64,000 nt of DNA from Ursus arctos. Lineage: Eukaryota > Chordata > Mammalia > Carnivora > Ursidae. The translations under genes and the position numbers were made by a program. The stretch is taken from the NCBI RefSeq assembly GCF_023065955.2, contig NW_026622764.1:44275833-44339832 (forward strand), given 5' to 3'. The notes beneath the pieces are model-generated. The model was given only the letters and a program-made list of their open reading frames with translations, was not told the origin of the DNA and made no database searches. Shown here in pieces: positions 1 to 12,157 of the stretch; the first letter of the stretch is position 1; the number at the start of each line of letters is the position of its first letter.

Positions 1-444
1 TAGATGATAAAGTATTCTAGATAAAGGGTGGAGCTTGGGTTTAGGCTCTTAGACGACTTGTTTCAGGAGAGAAAGGAAGCTAGGGTGGTTGAAATGTAGT
101 GAACAAAGAAGAAAGTAAAGTTTGATAAGATAGACAGGGGTCAGATCATGGAGGGCTTCCTTGGTCTTGACAATGAGTTTGACTTATATTTGTAATGTTT
201 TCGGAAGCAGGTGGAGGATTGAAATAGGAAATTGATATAAAGTTCACTATGTTTTTTTAAAATATCACTTTTGCTGTTATACAGAGTAAGAAGAATTGGT
301 AAAAGGTGGACATGGAAGTTGGAAGATCGGATTAATGATGTCTTGAATAGATTGGTGGTGGTAGAAATGGAGATAATTGGACCAATTTTAAATATACTTT
401 GGAGCTAGAATGGACAGAATTTACTGATGTTGATGCATCTTACT

Positions 445-475
445 TTATTGTTATTATTATTATTATTACTACTAT
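445..475. repeat. (TTA)n microsatellite
   Basis: About ten near-perfect ATT/TTA units, decaying to ACT at the right edge, sit inside the L2 relic. Confidence 0.85.
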
Positions 476-685
476 TTTGCTAGAGACTCTGGGGTAAAAT
501 GTGATATTGTTAATTAATTGAGCCAGATTAAGGGAAAATGTAAAGTAAGTGAGAAATTTGGGGAAATGTAATATTCCCTTTTGGATGGGTTACGCTTGAG
601 ATATCCATGGAATATTTAAGTCAAGATATCAATCGAGCATTTAGATGTAGAAATCCGGATCTCAGAGGAGCCCTGGGCTGAACAT

Positions 686-1155
686 TGTCAGTTTTGGTGA
701 GCAAATCTTGAGATGGCCAATGAAAAGATGACTCCAGACACTTTAGTGGGAGAAAGGAGAGGCCTGGGGACCAGACGCTATAGTGGCGAAAGGCCCTGAG
801 CCAAGCTTTGTCTCTACTTTTATTAGGGTCTTAGCAATATATCAGGTACAAGCGCAAAGCAAGGAGGGTGTAACTTTAATGGTCAGGATAGTATATGGAG
901 CCACGTGTGATAAGGACGAGGAGGCAAGGAGTCCGTGAAGTACGTGACTACCACAGGTGCCTGTTTTTCTTCAAAATTTAGACATTTACTGCCTAGGTGA
1001 GAGCCTTGAGCGGCAATAAGAATCCGGCTGTTTTTAGCCAAGAAACTTCAGAGGCCCAGTGTTCTAGGCACTCCTCCTTTGCTTTTCAATTAGTCTCATC
1101 CAGGGAGGCACATACAAATCAGATTTTGTCTATCCAGGCACTGTGAATTCCCACA
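686..1155 (-). mobile_element. Solo LTR, class II ERV-like, 470 bp
   Basis: The segment starts TGTCAG and ends CCCACA, so on the minus strand it runs TGTGGG...CTGACA with the TG/CA termini of retroviral LTRs. GAACAT occurs immediately on both sides (680-685 and 1156-1161). A 6-bp duplication is typical of ERVK-type (class II) integrases. On the minus strand an AATAAA lies at 824-819, about 135 bp from the LTR 3' end, which fits a poly(A) signal and sets the orientation. The flanking L2 sequence resumes across the insertion. No gag, pol or env sequence is present, so this is a solo LTR left by recombination. The subfamily is not identified. Confidence 0.72.
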
Positions 1156-1390
1156 GAACATAAAAATTTAGGTGTCATCAGCATTAAGTGTTTTCAAAGC
1201 TCTGAAAGTGAATGAGATTACCTCGGGTGGGGGTGGGGTATGATGAAAAAATAAAGAGCTAAGACTGAGTCCTGAGGAATTTTAATATCTAAATGTTGGG
1301 TGCAGGAGACAGCCAGACCAGGGAGAGAGGAGGAACTCAAGGTGCTACAGAAGTCGAAGACTTGAGAGTTCCAAAAAGAAGAGTAAAGGT

Positions 1391-4300
1391 TTTTCCCATA
1401 TTGGAGGAGTGTTCACTAATTTCATCTTACAAACTGGAAAAATGGAACCCCTTCTTTCTTGACTAGTTTAGCCTCAAATCACATAACAGTGTTTACTGTG
1501 ATCTTTGGCTTTCTTAAACCTCTGCTCAGATGACTAGGCTATTGCCCTTATTTAAGATATCTAAACCATTAAAAAAGCTGATTTTTGGACTCCACTTCAA
1601 AATAAAATAGGCCATTATAGTTTGAAATAAGTAATAAAACATTAATCAAAAGTCTATTCTGAAATTGCTTGAAAAAAAACCTGAAACATTTCTTTTAGTT
1701 TTTCTCTGTAAGTCAGCAAGAGAATTACTCTAGGTTACATGAAGTTAAAGGGAAAAAATTAAATTTGCTTCAGATTTCTCTATGCCCTTGTTGATCATAG
1801 TTAGATCAACTTTGGTGATGGTTATCTTTAAATGAATATTGTCAGGAATACCACGGGTTTCAGATGACACAGAAACTGCTAGAAGGCTGATCGCAGTTAA
1901 GTAGTGAACATCTCCTATAAGGCTTTTATAAAACCTCACCACTGATCAGAAATGCCAGTGTTTAGGCATTTCTATTGTTGGTCAGAGCTGTAATTAAAAA
2001 GTATACTTTGTTTTCAATCCAGTTTTGGAAAGAATACAGGGGAAAAAGCAAGATGTAAATTTTACAGTGCCTTGGCAATGTATCCAATTCTCAGTTGAAC
2101 AAAGAAGCTTATATGCAGAAAATCTTGTAGGAATAAAGCATGTAAAATAAATAAAAAGCTTCCAGTACTTAATTCCAATCTTCTCTACAGCAACTGGAGC
2201 TGCTGATAAGACACCTACTTGGAGTAATGATGCATAATGTGAAAATGCAATAACCCAGACCTCATAAGTACGGACAAATGCCATCTTTTTAAAGAAAATG
2301 GTTGCAAATGTGAAGTGCAATGTGCTGAACCATTTTCAAAGGTATTTTCATAAACATGGCAAAATGCCAAGGTTTGTTTTTTCCCAACATGATAGGAAGA
2401 GCAAGGGATGTAACTATTATAGGGGCATCCGGTATTTGTCCATGTTGTATCATATAAATGTTTATGTACTGTCGATTCATTATTAGTGGCAGTTTTAATG
2501 GGAATATAAATATTATAAAGTGTGTTTACTATAGATAAATCATAGGGGTGCTGAAGTAATTTGCAGTACTAAAGCTCATTTTGGATAATTACAGTGCCCC
2601 TGAAGAATGTATTTATGTATTACAAAGAAAGAGATTGTTAAGGAGAAAACTGTTTTGGAGTTAGTGACATTCTGAAAAGAGCAGAGGCTGATCCTGTTTG
2701 AGACTAGTTTGGGAATGTGTGAGAACATTAATGAAAAAAGATTTTGTGAGTTGGAAAGAGAGGAAAACCACAGTAATTTCAGTTGCTGGGCTAACCTTAT
2801 TCAGTCAAATTTCATGCAGATGACTTAGTGGAACTACAGAAATAACAGAAGAAATCATTAGTTAAGATTTTGCTGGCAGTAAAGATACTAATATTTTATT
2901 GCACATTGAATTCTAGCTTACATTTTATGCAGATGTAAATTAGACTGCAATGTTGTTTATCCTTGTTTTATGAAGGCTATTTTCATCATAGTATTAAAGG
3001 TTATTATTGGTTTACCTCCCACTTCCTATTTTATTTGAATAAGGTGATCTTTAGCTTCCTTATTTTCCCTGAAATTCATAAGACACAGTAAACTTTAAAT
3101 ACAGTGAGTTAAAGAGAATTAAACAATGTGTCCTAGGCTTTGGAAGGTCATGTTATAATGAGATTAAAATTTCCCCCTTCAAATTGTTTATTTGTAAACT
3201 AGTCTGGCTTGGTCTTTCAGGCGTTCTGCTGATTACATTAATTTCCTATGAAACATAAATTTCTTTTCTTTTTTGACAAGCTAGTCAGAATCTGCCAGTT
3301 TGGTGGTGGTTTAAGAAAAATGCAGCATAGACAAAAAAAAATGCTGCAGCAAAGTGAAATGAGCATAAAATTAGATTTAGCCGAGATTGAGGTATCTATA
3401 TTGTCATTTAAAAGGGAATTCAACTGCCATTAAGTGAGTTTTGTGTTTAGGTTTGGAAAGTGAGTAGCAGCTGGACTGAGAGAAACAATGAATGGGCTTT
3501 TCTCTGGCTGCTTCCCCCATAGCTATCTGTCTTCTGGAATGACTCCTTTGCCCATGCTGTGTGGTGTACTGTTCTATGGTTTGGCTTTCAGTGTTCCATG
3601 CATGAGTGCATCCACACGTGTGCACTGGTGCAAACAGATCAAATAGAGTCCCTAATAAAGAGTGTTACTTGAATAAATTTGTTATTTATGTTACTTGCCT
3701 CAAAGTGTTAGCTTTCTCTCAGTATCAGTCTTTCCTCAGGAAAAGAATTTAATCAGCTCTACCTGGCAAAAATATTCACATCCTTTACTGGTAATAGTTC
3801 CTAGGTTTCTGACTTGAGTGGAAATTTGGGAAGCCTGGTATAGTTCAAATGTAATGACAGATGTTTTGGTTCTTCTACTTCTTATCACATTCAAATATGG
3901 TTTACTCGGTATGGCTTCAAAGCTCTTGGTGGTATCTGATGTACAAATTCATTTCACTACTCATCCTCTACCATTCTTTCTTTAAAAACTGAGTGTCAAG
4001 AATAATGTTCATTTTCTTAAGTAGAAAGGCTCTGAGGTCTTAGTGTTTTCACACCTGTTCCAGTTCTCTTCACAGTCAAATATGATACCCCTTTGGTTTC
4101 AGATGTCAGCACGGGATTGTTAAGTGTTTGAAGCTAAGCTTTTATGTTTCATTAGTGTGTACATCAATGCCAGCTACCTTGGTTGGAAAAATAGTTCTTA
4201 AAAGCAAGTCATATTTCTCTGGAAATCAGATTTGCATTTCCTTAGGGAAACAAAAAAAATTGAGACTATGTTGAAAACTTTGGTTGGGGATAGAGGACTA

Positions 4301-5270
4301 CAACAATATACGCTGGAGAGTGTAGTGTAGTAGCAGTGTTGGCACTTTTCAAAATTACTTCATCGAGAAATTTTTCTTTCTTTTCAGTACTTTTCTTACT
4401 CTAAGAACATATTCACCGTGGGAAACAAATCTTGTAAATCTAGGGAATTTTTATGATGCTTAAGTACTCACCCTATGCATACATGTGTTATCTAGAATAA
4501 TTTTCTTTTATTTTCTCCCAGCACCCAATTGGTTCATTCTCATGTCTATTATACAGATCATTACCTAGGTGAATTTAGAAGGATTTATACATTAGCAATT
4601 AAAACTCCAGGATAAACCCATGGCCAGCTGGTAGCAGGATCCCGTTAGTGTCAGGATTCAAAATCCTTACTTTGGAGCTTCCAGGTTGGTGAACAAGAAT
4701 GAATGTACATGTTGAGAGGGAGGTGCATCCCAGACTCCATGGTGATTGAAGCTGCTGTGCTCAGGACCCTTCTAGATCTTGTCCCATGAACCTCTTCATC
4801 TGGCCATTCATTTGTAACCTTTAATATCCTTTGTAATAAACCAGTAATCTATTCTACTTTGCCCAGGAAAGGAGATTAGGAGACCAGGTGATGCAGCAGC
4901 AAACGTCAGGAGTTGTCTTAGGTGGACAAGGTGGAGGGAAGAGATTTCATAGGATGCAGGACTATAAACAAATGGAGAGTTAAGACATAGCCTGGTGACC
5001 TTGACTAGCATGTATAGCAATAGCAGACAACATTCCTGAACAAACAACAGCTATTATAAATCCATGATGACAAAAGCCATGGAATAAAGATGATTGATCG
5101 TGAAGAAAGAAGGAGCCTGGGAACTTCTTGAACAGTGGTGCTAGCCCAGGAAGATTTACCTCAATACCTCTTGTTAAATGTAATGTATCAACTCCCTTCT
5201 GTTTTACCCACTGGAGTAGAATTTTCTGTTACAGTGAATCCAAATCTAACTGATGATGCTGATAAATTGA
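1391..5270. other. Unique-looking AT-rich DNA, no gene seen
   Basis: No recognisable exon, RNA gene or interspersed repeat. Short open frames on both strands look like chance. The minus-strand frames between 2480 and 1994 are the longest, but they overlap in different frames and match nothing I recognise. Confidence 0.5.
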
Positions 5271-5274
5271 TATG

Positions 5275-5688
5275 TATAAGCACCTACTATGTGTTAGTGT
5301 GATTACAGGCACTTTGCGTGCTTTTAAAATTCTCACAATGACCGTATTAGATAGATCAAAGTTTCTCAAGGTGTGGTCCCTGGAAAAGCAGCATCAGGAT
5401 CACCTGGAAGCTTCTTAAAAATGCACATTTTGGGGCCTGACCTCAAATGTCCTGAATCAGAAACTCTGGGGATGGGGACTCAGCAGTCTCTGTTTTAGTA
5501 AGATCTCCAGGCAATTCTGAAGTATGCTGAAGTTTGACAACCACTGAGATAGGGTATTGCATCTATCCCCATTTTATAGATAGGTAGATGGAGCTGAGTT
5601 TAAGTCACTTGCCCAATATTATATAACTAGTAAGACTGACTGCTAAGACTGTGTGTGTAACCATTACATTATACCCCTGATGCCCATC
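5275..5688 (-). mobile_element. MIR SINE relic, split by MER5A
   Basis: Antisense MIR features appear in order: 'gcacctactatgtg' at 5280, a Ca-rich linker with 'ttctcacaatgac', then after the insertion 'ccccattttatag' and 'cacttgcccaatat'. The element is interrupted by MER5A at 5355-5546. Confidence 0.65.
5355..5546 (-). mobile_element. MER5A (hAT-Charlie) DNA transposon inside MIR
   Basis: Shows the MER5A signature in antisense: 'ctcaaggtgtggtccctgg', 'cagcatcaggatcacctgg', 'gaatcagaaactctgggg' and a terminal 'gacaaccactg'. AGATAG occurs on both sides (5349-5354, 5547-5552), consistent with a decayed hAT 8-bp target duplication. It is non-autonomous and carries no transposase frame. Confidence 0.75.
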
Positions 5689-6037
5689 ATGTGTTAAGAA
5701 CTTCTGCCCTAGGGAAGTGGTCTTCAAATTTTGAAAGCATGCTCTTTTGAAAAATTATGTAATTCCTTGTACATTTTTAAGTTGACATCTAAAAACTTCA
5801 TATCACAAGGTTAGACAATTACAAAGAGTATGATTTCTAGTACATTGTAAATTGTGACGTTTTAAAATGTGTCCTGTCAGTCTTCTAAATGTATCCTGTG
5901 GAATGTAAATACCATAGTGATTTAAATTTACTATCATCCATTTAAAAAAAGCTTTTCTTTAATATTAAAAAAATTCTTACATAATTTCAGCCCCATCTAC
6001 TTGTGCAAACATGGATCACAACAAATCACAAATGATA

Positions 6038-6232
6038 TCTGGGGATATGGGTTCAAAAAGACCACTTACTGCCTCTTGCTGATTGTATCATTTGGCAAGT
6101 TATTTTACTTATATAAACCTCAATGTCCTCCTCTGTAAAATGATCATATTAATATTTACTTTTCAGGGGGTTGTGAAGATCAGATGAGATGTAAAATACC
6201 CAGTGCAGACTCTGGCACTTATAGGTGCTTAG
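6038..6232 (+). mobile_element. MIR SINE relic
   Basis: Sense MIR phrases: 'gatatgggttcaaaaag', 'ggcaagttattttactt', 'cctcctctgtaaaatgatcat', 'gttgtgaagatcagatgag' and 'ctctggcacttataggtgc'. Confidence 0.6.
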
Positions 6233-6639
6233 TTTCCTGAGTGTATCTTCTTTTTAATTTTTTTTTAATTGGTTGTTATGATTGACTTGATTGCTTTCCA
6301 TCTCCCCCTGCTTCTTTTCCTTCTGTTCTTCATGAGTTTCCCTTCACCTGACCTTGGAGGATCTCATCTTGCATTTGACCTCCTTTTGCCCATGTTCGTA
6401 AGACTGGGCACTGGACTTAACTGGTGTTGCGGCTGGTTGCAGTACCTGCAAAGTTAGGAGGAGTTGTAGGTCTACCTAGCATCGCATCTTTCACCAGTGT
6501 AATGACACCTTCTATCACGTGGCTGTTTTCTCCTATTCCTACTGCACAAAACCCAAAAACATGAAACCCAGGCACTCTCTATTCAGAGGGTGCCAGAAGT
6601 GTGTGAGGGTGAATGAGCAGAGAGGGAGCAACACTCACA

Positions 6640-6843
6640 GGGAGCCAACAATATGCCCTGACCTGACACCCATTATTTTATGTAATCCTTACAGTATTCC
6701 TAGAAGGGGGATATGATGCTTCCTCTTATAATTCAAATAATATAAATATTCTGCCTGTATCCATGCAGCTAATATGTCAGAACTGGAATAAGATACAGAT
6801 CTTTCTGATTTAAAGTCCAAGAACTCCCTACTACACCACACAG
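6640..6843 (-). mobile_element. MIR SINE relic
   Basis: Antisense MIR pattern: 'cattattttatgtaatcctt', 'cagtattcctagaag', 'catgcagctaatatgtcagaac', ending 'ccctactacaccaca'. Divergent, so the boundaries are rough. Confidence 0.5.
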
Positions 6844-7750
6844 AGGTTAGTCTCAGAAAGCTATAACTTCAAAACTGATAGATGTATCCTAGAGGGGAAT
6901 GAGCTCTGAAGACAACTCCAGCTGTAAAGATGCTAAATAATCCATGGACTTCCTGGCTCCACTTCTGTCTCCTCCTTAATTCTCACTGGGTTGATTGCCT
7001 GATTTGTTTCATATATTCTATAAATTCCCATCAAATTAGTCTTCTCGAGCATCTGGTCCTTTCTGTGCTTCTCATTCTTCTTTCCTTCAATAATCAGGCT
7101 GTTGCATTTTGCCCACCACTTTCTGGACTTCAAACACTTGATGAAAACCAGATTTTGCCTTGACTTAGTAACCTCAGACTCTACTCCACATAGTAGAGAT
7201 GGGAATTGTCAGGTCTATGGACTTGACTTTAAGATAAGCTTTTAAAAATAAATTCAAAACAAAGGATTCCTAGGCATTCCCAAAATTATATATGTTGAAA
7301 TGTAATTTCACTAATTATATAATATTTAATTGTCTGCTTATGATTAATGATAAGCTAAGTACTACTGGTTAGCTGAGCTGTGCTTTTAAAAAATTATCTT
7401 TTAAATTAACGGTGATTAGTTTACTTGATTCAGTCTCCCCTTGATTTGTAGCTATTGTTTGTGCATCCACACTTCCAAGATTAAGTAATTTTAATAGTCA
7501 TTATGGTTATTATATAGTCATTCCATTGTTAAACTTTAAACATCATGAGTATTGTTCTTCATTTCCAGATCAAGTTGTCTTCTGAGTCTTGTATAGTCTG
7601 AAGAATTACTCCTTAGAGTGAAGGTTTGTAGAGCAAACTTTTTGCCAAGCTTCTAAAATGTCCTTTTATACAGGAGTACTTTATGAATTTTTTTTTCCTT
7701 TGGATTTCCCCCTCTTCCCACAATTGTTTACTGAAAGACTATTACAACAA
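6844..7750. other. Unique DNA, no gene seen
   Basis: AT-rich, with no assignable repeat or exon. Confidence 0.45.
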
Positions 7751-7820
7751 CTCCTCCTCCTCTTCCTCCTCCTCCTCCTCCTCCTCCTCCTCCTCCTCCT
7801 CCTCCTCCTTCTCCTTCTTC
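7751..7820. repeat. (TCC)n trinucleotide tract
   Basis: About 70 bp of TCC/CTC units with a few TTC interruptions, an uninterrupted polypurine:polypyrimidine run. It produces artificial poly-Leu and poly-Glu open frames on the two strands; these are not genes. Confidence 0.95.
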
Positions 7821-10337
7821 GTTTCCTTAGAACTGTAACTGACATTATCATTTAGGATGTAGCTGTATATGGCCCAGATGACTGCTACCAGATGAGACAT
7901 ACAAGGAGACGCAGGTTCATCCTCCAAGAGACTAACCTATAGTTCCATCTTCATACAGAGGATGAAGGGGAGTCTAAAATGTACACTTGATAGCCAGAGG
8001 CCATGCTAATGGAAAATAGCAACAATTTGAATACTGGATTCTCAAAAATGTATATATGAAGCACAGCCTCTGGGATTTCATGGAAATTAATCAAATGGGA
8101 AGTGGGAAAGTGTAAGTCTGGAGTCTAGAGTCAGAGCTCAGAGGAGGAATGGCAAGTGTGAAACTCTCTGCTTACTAGGACTGAGATCTAAGCAGTATAC
8201 TGGAAACAAAGGGGAAACGTTACAGGAGTGTGGGTGAGGTTGAGTTTCAGGAATACATCTCAGCTCTCAGAAAAGGCCACAAGATAGATAACCTGAGACC
8301 AAATTCTAGAGTGTCAGGCAAAATATTACTGGTTTCAAAAATCTCATTAGCTTGAAGTCCAGTTATGTCCTGGGAATAAATCTTGTAGGAGTCAGCCACG
8401 GGGAGTGGGCAAGTGGAATAAAGGGATCAAGGCTGGACCTAACTAACATTTTAACTTAGAACGCAGTTAACTATCCAGTTAACGTAGTTCATGTGTAATT
8501 CTAAGTGAAGATGTTTCTTTACTACAACTATGTAGAGATACTGTTGGTGCTCTGCCATTTCCCTGAAAACTCCTTTATTGCCCAGTGCCACTTCCGCATG
8601 TGTTGCTCCTTTAGAGCATTCAACCTTGGGCTGTAGGGATCACCTAGGCCAGGTGGTGAGCAAAGAGTGGTGTAATTTATGCTCCAGAGCTCCCTGCATG
8701 ATCTGGCTGAGTTGGGGTTCATTTGAAAATGCACCTTCTTTGGCTTATTCTCTGGTGCCTTATTATTTCTCCTGGAAGAACTTTTCTACCAAATGACATG
8801 TATATGAATCTTTCTCTTATGTACTGTTTCTGGGGAAACTGAGTTAAGATAACCCACATTTGTGATAGTTTAGGAGATAGTGAATATATATTCACAGTAA
8901 CATAGGTACGCTGTCACATAGAGAGTATTAACTGCAGCTTTGAGAATGCAATATGGGAATGGAATTTGGATCCATCAGTTCCTTTGTTTTATAGCTCTGC
9001 AACTATTCTACATTGTTTTTCCAGTTATTTTTCTATGATTGGACTGTCATTGAAATACTTTAAATCCCAATCTTATAGTCATTATCCCAGATTAGCATTC
9101 AGCTTGATATTTGGTGATGTGTACCATAGCAGCTTAGAAAGGGACTGCACCTTTCAAGTAACCTCTTTTTATATAAAAAGAAGCAAGAAATGTTAGCTTA
9201 TTGCTATTGTGTACTTACCTTTATATTTGATAATCCTTCCGTATTGCTGCACTGTTGTTGCTGGCTTATTACTGAAAATTTAATAGTATTTAATTAAAAT
9301 CCGGAAATGTGCTTTCAGTGCTATTACCCTAAAAATGGAGGAAAAAAAAAAAAAGGCTCATCCTTACCATTTGCATTATACTGGAAACTGTTAAACACTT
9401 AATCTTCTCGCATAGTGGTTCTGTGCTTTTAAGAGGATTACATTATTAATTGTTTAATTATTCATTATGCTGCATTTTGCCTTTCAGTACAAAAGCTTTT
9501 TTAAAATTAATTTAATGTTTTATCCTTCTTAGCAGTCATTCTTTGTACTGGGCTCTCTGTTCTTTCATGATAGGATGTCGCAGCAAAGAATCAAGAGTAT
9601 GCCTTGTTGAAAGCTAAGCCTGTAGCTGTAGCAAATAGATCTTTTGCCAGAGCAATGACTCAACACAACACGAGGCAACTGAGTCTTGCTTCACTCCAGA
9701 GACTGTGGTTAGAAATATGTCACCAGCGGGAGCATCATTAATCATAATTGTAGGAGTGACAGTCAGTTTCTTGACCTCACTGAGACAGGCAGGGAGGTCA
9801 GTGCTTCAAGGAGTTCATCCTTCAGGCAAAGAAAGCTATTGGGAAGATATCCTTTTTGTTATCGCTGGCATTTTTATTTAATCCCATCATTTTCCCCACA
9901 GTCTGGGCAGAAGTACAAAAGCTTCAAGCAGGCACAGTCTGGCCCTTTTTCTTTTTCTCTCTGCCAAAAGTAACCTTGGCAATTGATAGTTTGGGGAAAA
10001 GCTACCACACCCCTTTTCCTCAGCTGTGTGTTCTCTTGTCCCACCTTCCCTCTTTTGCTTCCTTTGTCCCTCCTCTTCTCTCTTGGCATCTGAAGAGCAG
10101 GAGGAAAGAAAGAGTCATTCTAAAGTAGCTTGGTGATCGCAGCCTCGCCCATTTCTCGGTGCTGATTGTAGGGGAAGTTTACAAAGCAACCTTTCCATGC
10201 ATGATGGCGCATATGCTCCTCCAGCGGTGGTAAGCCTGGCAGCCTGCTGCTGAATGGGAGCTGGTGCTGATTTTAGAGCCCATCTCAGCCAATGAACTTC
10301 ATCCCAGGCCCCACAGAGGAAACTTCATAAAAGAAAA
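7821..10337. other. Unique DNA; possible conserved non-coding core 9370-9800
   Basis: No exon or repeat recognised. The part around 9370-9800 is free of identifiable repeats and contains clustered homeodomain-type TAAT/ATTA cores (for example near 9440-9475). Sequence of this texture is often a conserved regulatory element, but this is only an impression. Confidence 0.3.
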
Positions 10338-10375
10338 GCATGAATGAATGAATGAATGAATTGGATGAATGGATG
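10338..10375. repeat. (TGAA)n short tandem repeat
   Basis: Five perfect TGAA/ATGA units followed by imperfect GGATGAAT units. Confidence 0.85.
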
Positions 10376-10534
10376 AGTTCATTCAGTGAATGAAAAGGAT
10401 TTAAGGACTTTGGTTTGCAAATCTGAATGTATATTCAGACAGGAAAACATACTTGATTTCATACAGAGCATCGTCATGATATCCTAATAAAAGACAAATG
10501 TAAAAGTAGTGAGTGAATGTGTGAAAGGAAATAA

Positions 10535-10800
10535 CTCATTAGTGTTGCTACTCTGCCAGACACATTGTAGGGTCCTGGCGGTACACACTTAACAAGTTAG
10601 ACATGTTCCTGTGTATATAGTGTGCACATTCTTGGGGGATGGAAGATGAATAAATAAACAAAATTTAAAATAGTGGTAAGAAAAAAAGAAGAATGAGATG
10701 AGAGTATATGGCATTGGGGTGGTTACTTTATTTTTTTGGGAGGGTAGGGGTGGTTACTTTAGGTGTGATAATCAAGGAATGCTGGCCTGGGAAGGCAGAG
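10535..10800 (-). mobile_element. L2 LINE 3' fragment
   Basis: Antisense L2 tail features: 'gccagacacattgtagg', 'cacattcttgggggatg', 'gaataaataaacaaa', then 'tcaaggaatgctggcctggg' like the L2 'gtcagggaaggcctc' stretch. Diverged; limits approximate. Confidence 0.45.
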
Positions 10801-10944
10801 TTATATATGATTATGGTATTTCATGAAAATTTTAAGAAGATTCTGAATGTGCTAGTTTATCAATAAAAGGGAAGGAACACCACTGATAAGTGTTTATCAT
10901 TATTCAAAGAAGATGATTGCTTTCAATAAAAAAAATTAGATAAT

Positions 10945-11133
10945 GAGGCGCCTGGGTGGCTCAGTCGTTAAGCGTCTGCCTCCGGCTCAGGGCATGATCC
11001 CAGGGTCCTGGGATCGAGCCCCACATCGGGCTCCCTGCTCGCTGGTAGCCTGCTTCTTCCTCCCACTCCCCCTGCTTGTGTTCCCTCTCTCGCTGGCTAT
11101 CTCTCTCCGTCAAATAAATATTTAAAGTCTTTT
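10945..11133 (+). mobile_element. Carnivore tRNA-Lys SINE (CAN SINE)
   Basis: The head GAGGCGCCTGGGTGGCTCAG is followed by an A-box-like 'tggctcagtcgttaag' and a B-box-like 'gggatcgagcccc'. A CT-rich 3' part and a 'caaataaatatttaaagtct' tail follow. A near-identical 17-bp target duplication flanks it (10928-10944 and 11134-11150, A-tract plus TTAGATAAT). The tRNA-like head is a Pol III promoter relic, not a tRNA gene. Confidence 0.95.
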
Positions 11134-11801
11134 AAAAAAATTTAGATAATATTCTAATATATTTGGCTAGATATTTCTTTCAAAGAAAATTTTTTAAAGA
11201 CCTCAGCAATCTGACTTAAATCAGACCTATTCTATAAACAAGTAGAGTTTTCATTCTTCTTCAATTAATTAACCTCTTATGAGAGATTTAAATTTCTTTG
11301 CAGTGCTGTGCCCTTTATTCTAGTCCCAAGAATACGCATGTGTTGGGGACCTGTAATGTCAGTGTTATTGAAACTAGAGCATGTGCTTATATTATGTGTC
11401 ATGCTTTTTCTCTCTCTGTCCACAAATCACTTTATTTTAAAAACAGCAAATGGACTTAGCCACTTTCTTCAAAGAGATCTGAATGATTGAGGCTATCCTT
11501 TTCTTTCTCTCTCTTTTTTCCCCCCACTTTTGAAAGATACTACCTTTTGCAAGATCTCTCTGAGGTCATGTTGTAAGGATTTTATTATTTTAGCCATAGA
11601 AAATCAAAGTATATAGTAACATATACCACAGAAGTTTCAAAGAGCCATGTTATCAAGTACAGTAATTTAAAATCTCATATAATGTGAGTTTTGTGCATGA
11701 ACACTAACTCTTGAATATGTGAAGGTAGTGAGTTAATTTATATATAAATAATTGCAATGTGAAAGCAAAGGAGTTACTTATAAATTTATAGCTGAAGTTT
11801 A

Positions 11802-11914
11802 TTTATTTATTTTTCTTAAGAGTTTAAGTAATTTCTATTCCCAATGTGAGGCTCAAACCTACAACCCCGAGATCAAGAGTCACATGCTGTACTGACTTAG
11901 CCAGCCAGGGGTCC
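11802..11914 (-). mobile_element. Older short CAN SINE
   Basis: Antisense older-type SINE: T-rich left edge, 'ccaatgtgaggctcaaacct', 'gatcaagagtcacatgct' and 'agccagccaggggtcc'. An imperfect 16-bp duplication flanks it (11786-11801 and 11915-11930). Shorter and more diverged than the neighbouring SINEs. Confidence 0.75.
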
Positions 11915-11956
11915 TTATAACTGCAGTTTATTTTGTGAATGTTTTTACTGTTGTTG

Positions 11957-12157
11957 TTTTTTTTAAAATATTTTATTTATTTATTGAGAGAGGGAGAGAG
12001 TGAGAGAGAGCACGAGCGAGGAGGAGGGACAGAGGGAGAGGGAGAAGCAGACTCCCCACTGAGCAGGGAGCCTACCGTGGGGCTCCATCCCAGGACCTTG
12101 AGATCATGACCTGAGCCAAAGGCAGGTGCTTAGCTGACTGAGCCACCCAGGTGCCCC
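11957..12157 (-). mobile_element. CAN SINE
   Basis: Antisense SINE from a T-rich tail through 'ttttatttatttattgagag', a GA-rich body and 'gagatcatgacctgagcc' to 'gccacccaggtgcccc'. The flanks 'gaatgtttttactgttg' (left) and 'gaatatctttactcttg' (right) are a decayed target duplication. Confidence 0.92.

Larger units (their letters stand above)
60..1390 (-). mobile_element. Ancient L2 LINE, split by a solo LTR
   Basis: The plus strand reads like antisense L2. The 3' part (phrases like the L2 'cagatcatg..gggcc' segment near 142) comes first. Reverse-transcriptase-derived sequence follows, near 595-680 and 1160-1390 (for example the 'gtgtcatcagcat' and 'ctgaggactgagtcctgagg'-like stretches). The order on the minus strand is therefore RT then 3' UTR, as in L2. 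It is heavily diverged with no usable frame. A 470-bp LTR interrupts it at 686-1155 and a (TTA)n tract at 445-475. Assignment is from remembered family phrases; ends are approximate. Confidence 0.6.

Noticed and set aside
1994..2480. Overlapping minus-strand open frames (63 and 108 codons) that together could suggest a frameshifted processed pseudogene
   Set aside because: No family recognised, no poly(A) tail or target duplication, and a plus-strand frame is equally open across the same bases.
7658..7927. Leu-rich and Glu-rich small proteins
   Set aside because: Products of reading the (TCC)n tract in two directions.
10945..11020. tRNA-like sequence with A and B boxes
   Set aside because: It is the tRNA-Lys-derived head of a SINE; it cannot fold as a functional tRNA and carries the SINE body and tail.
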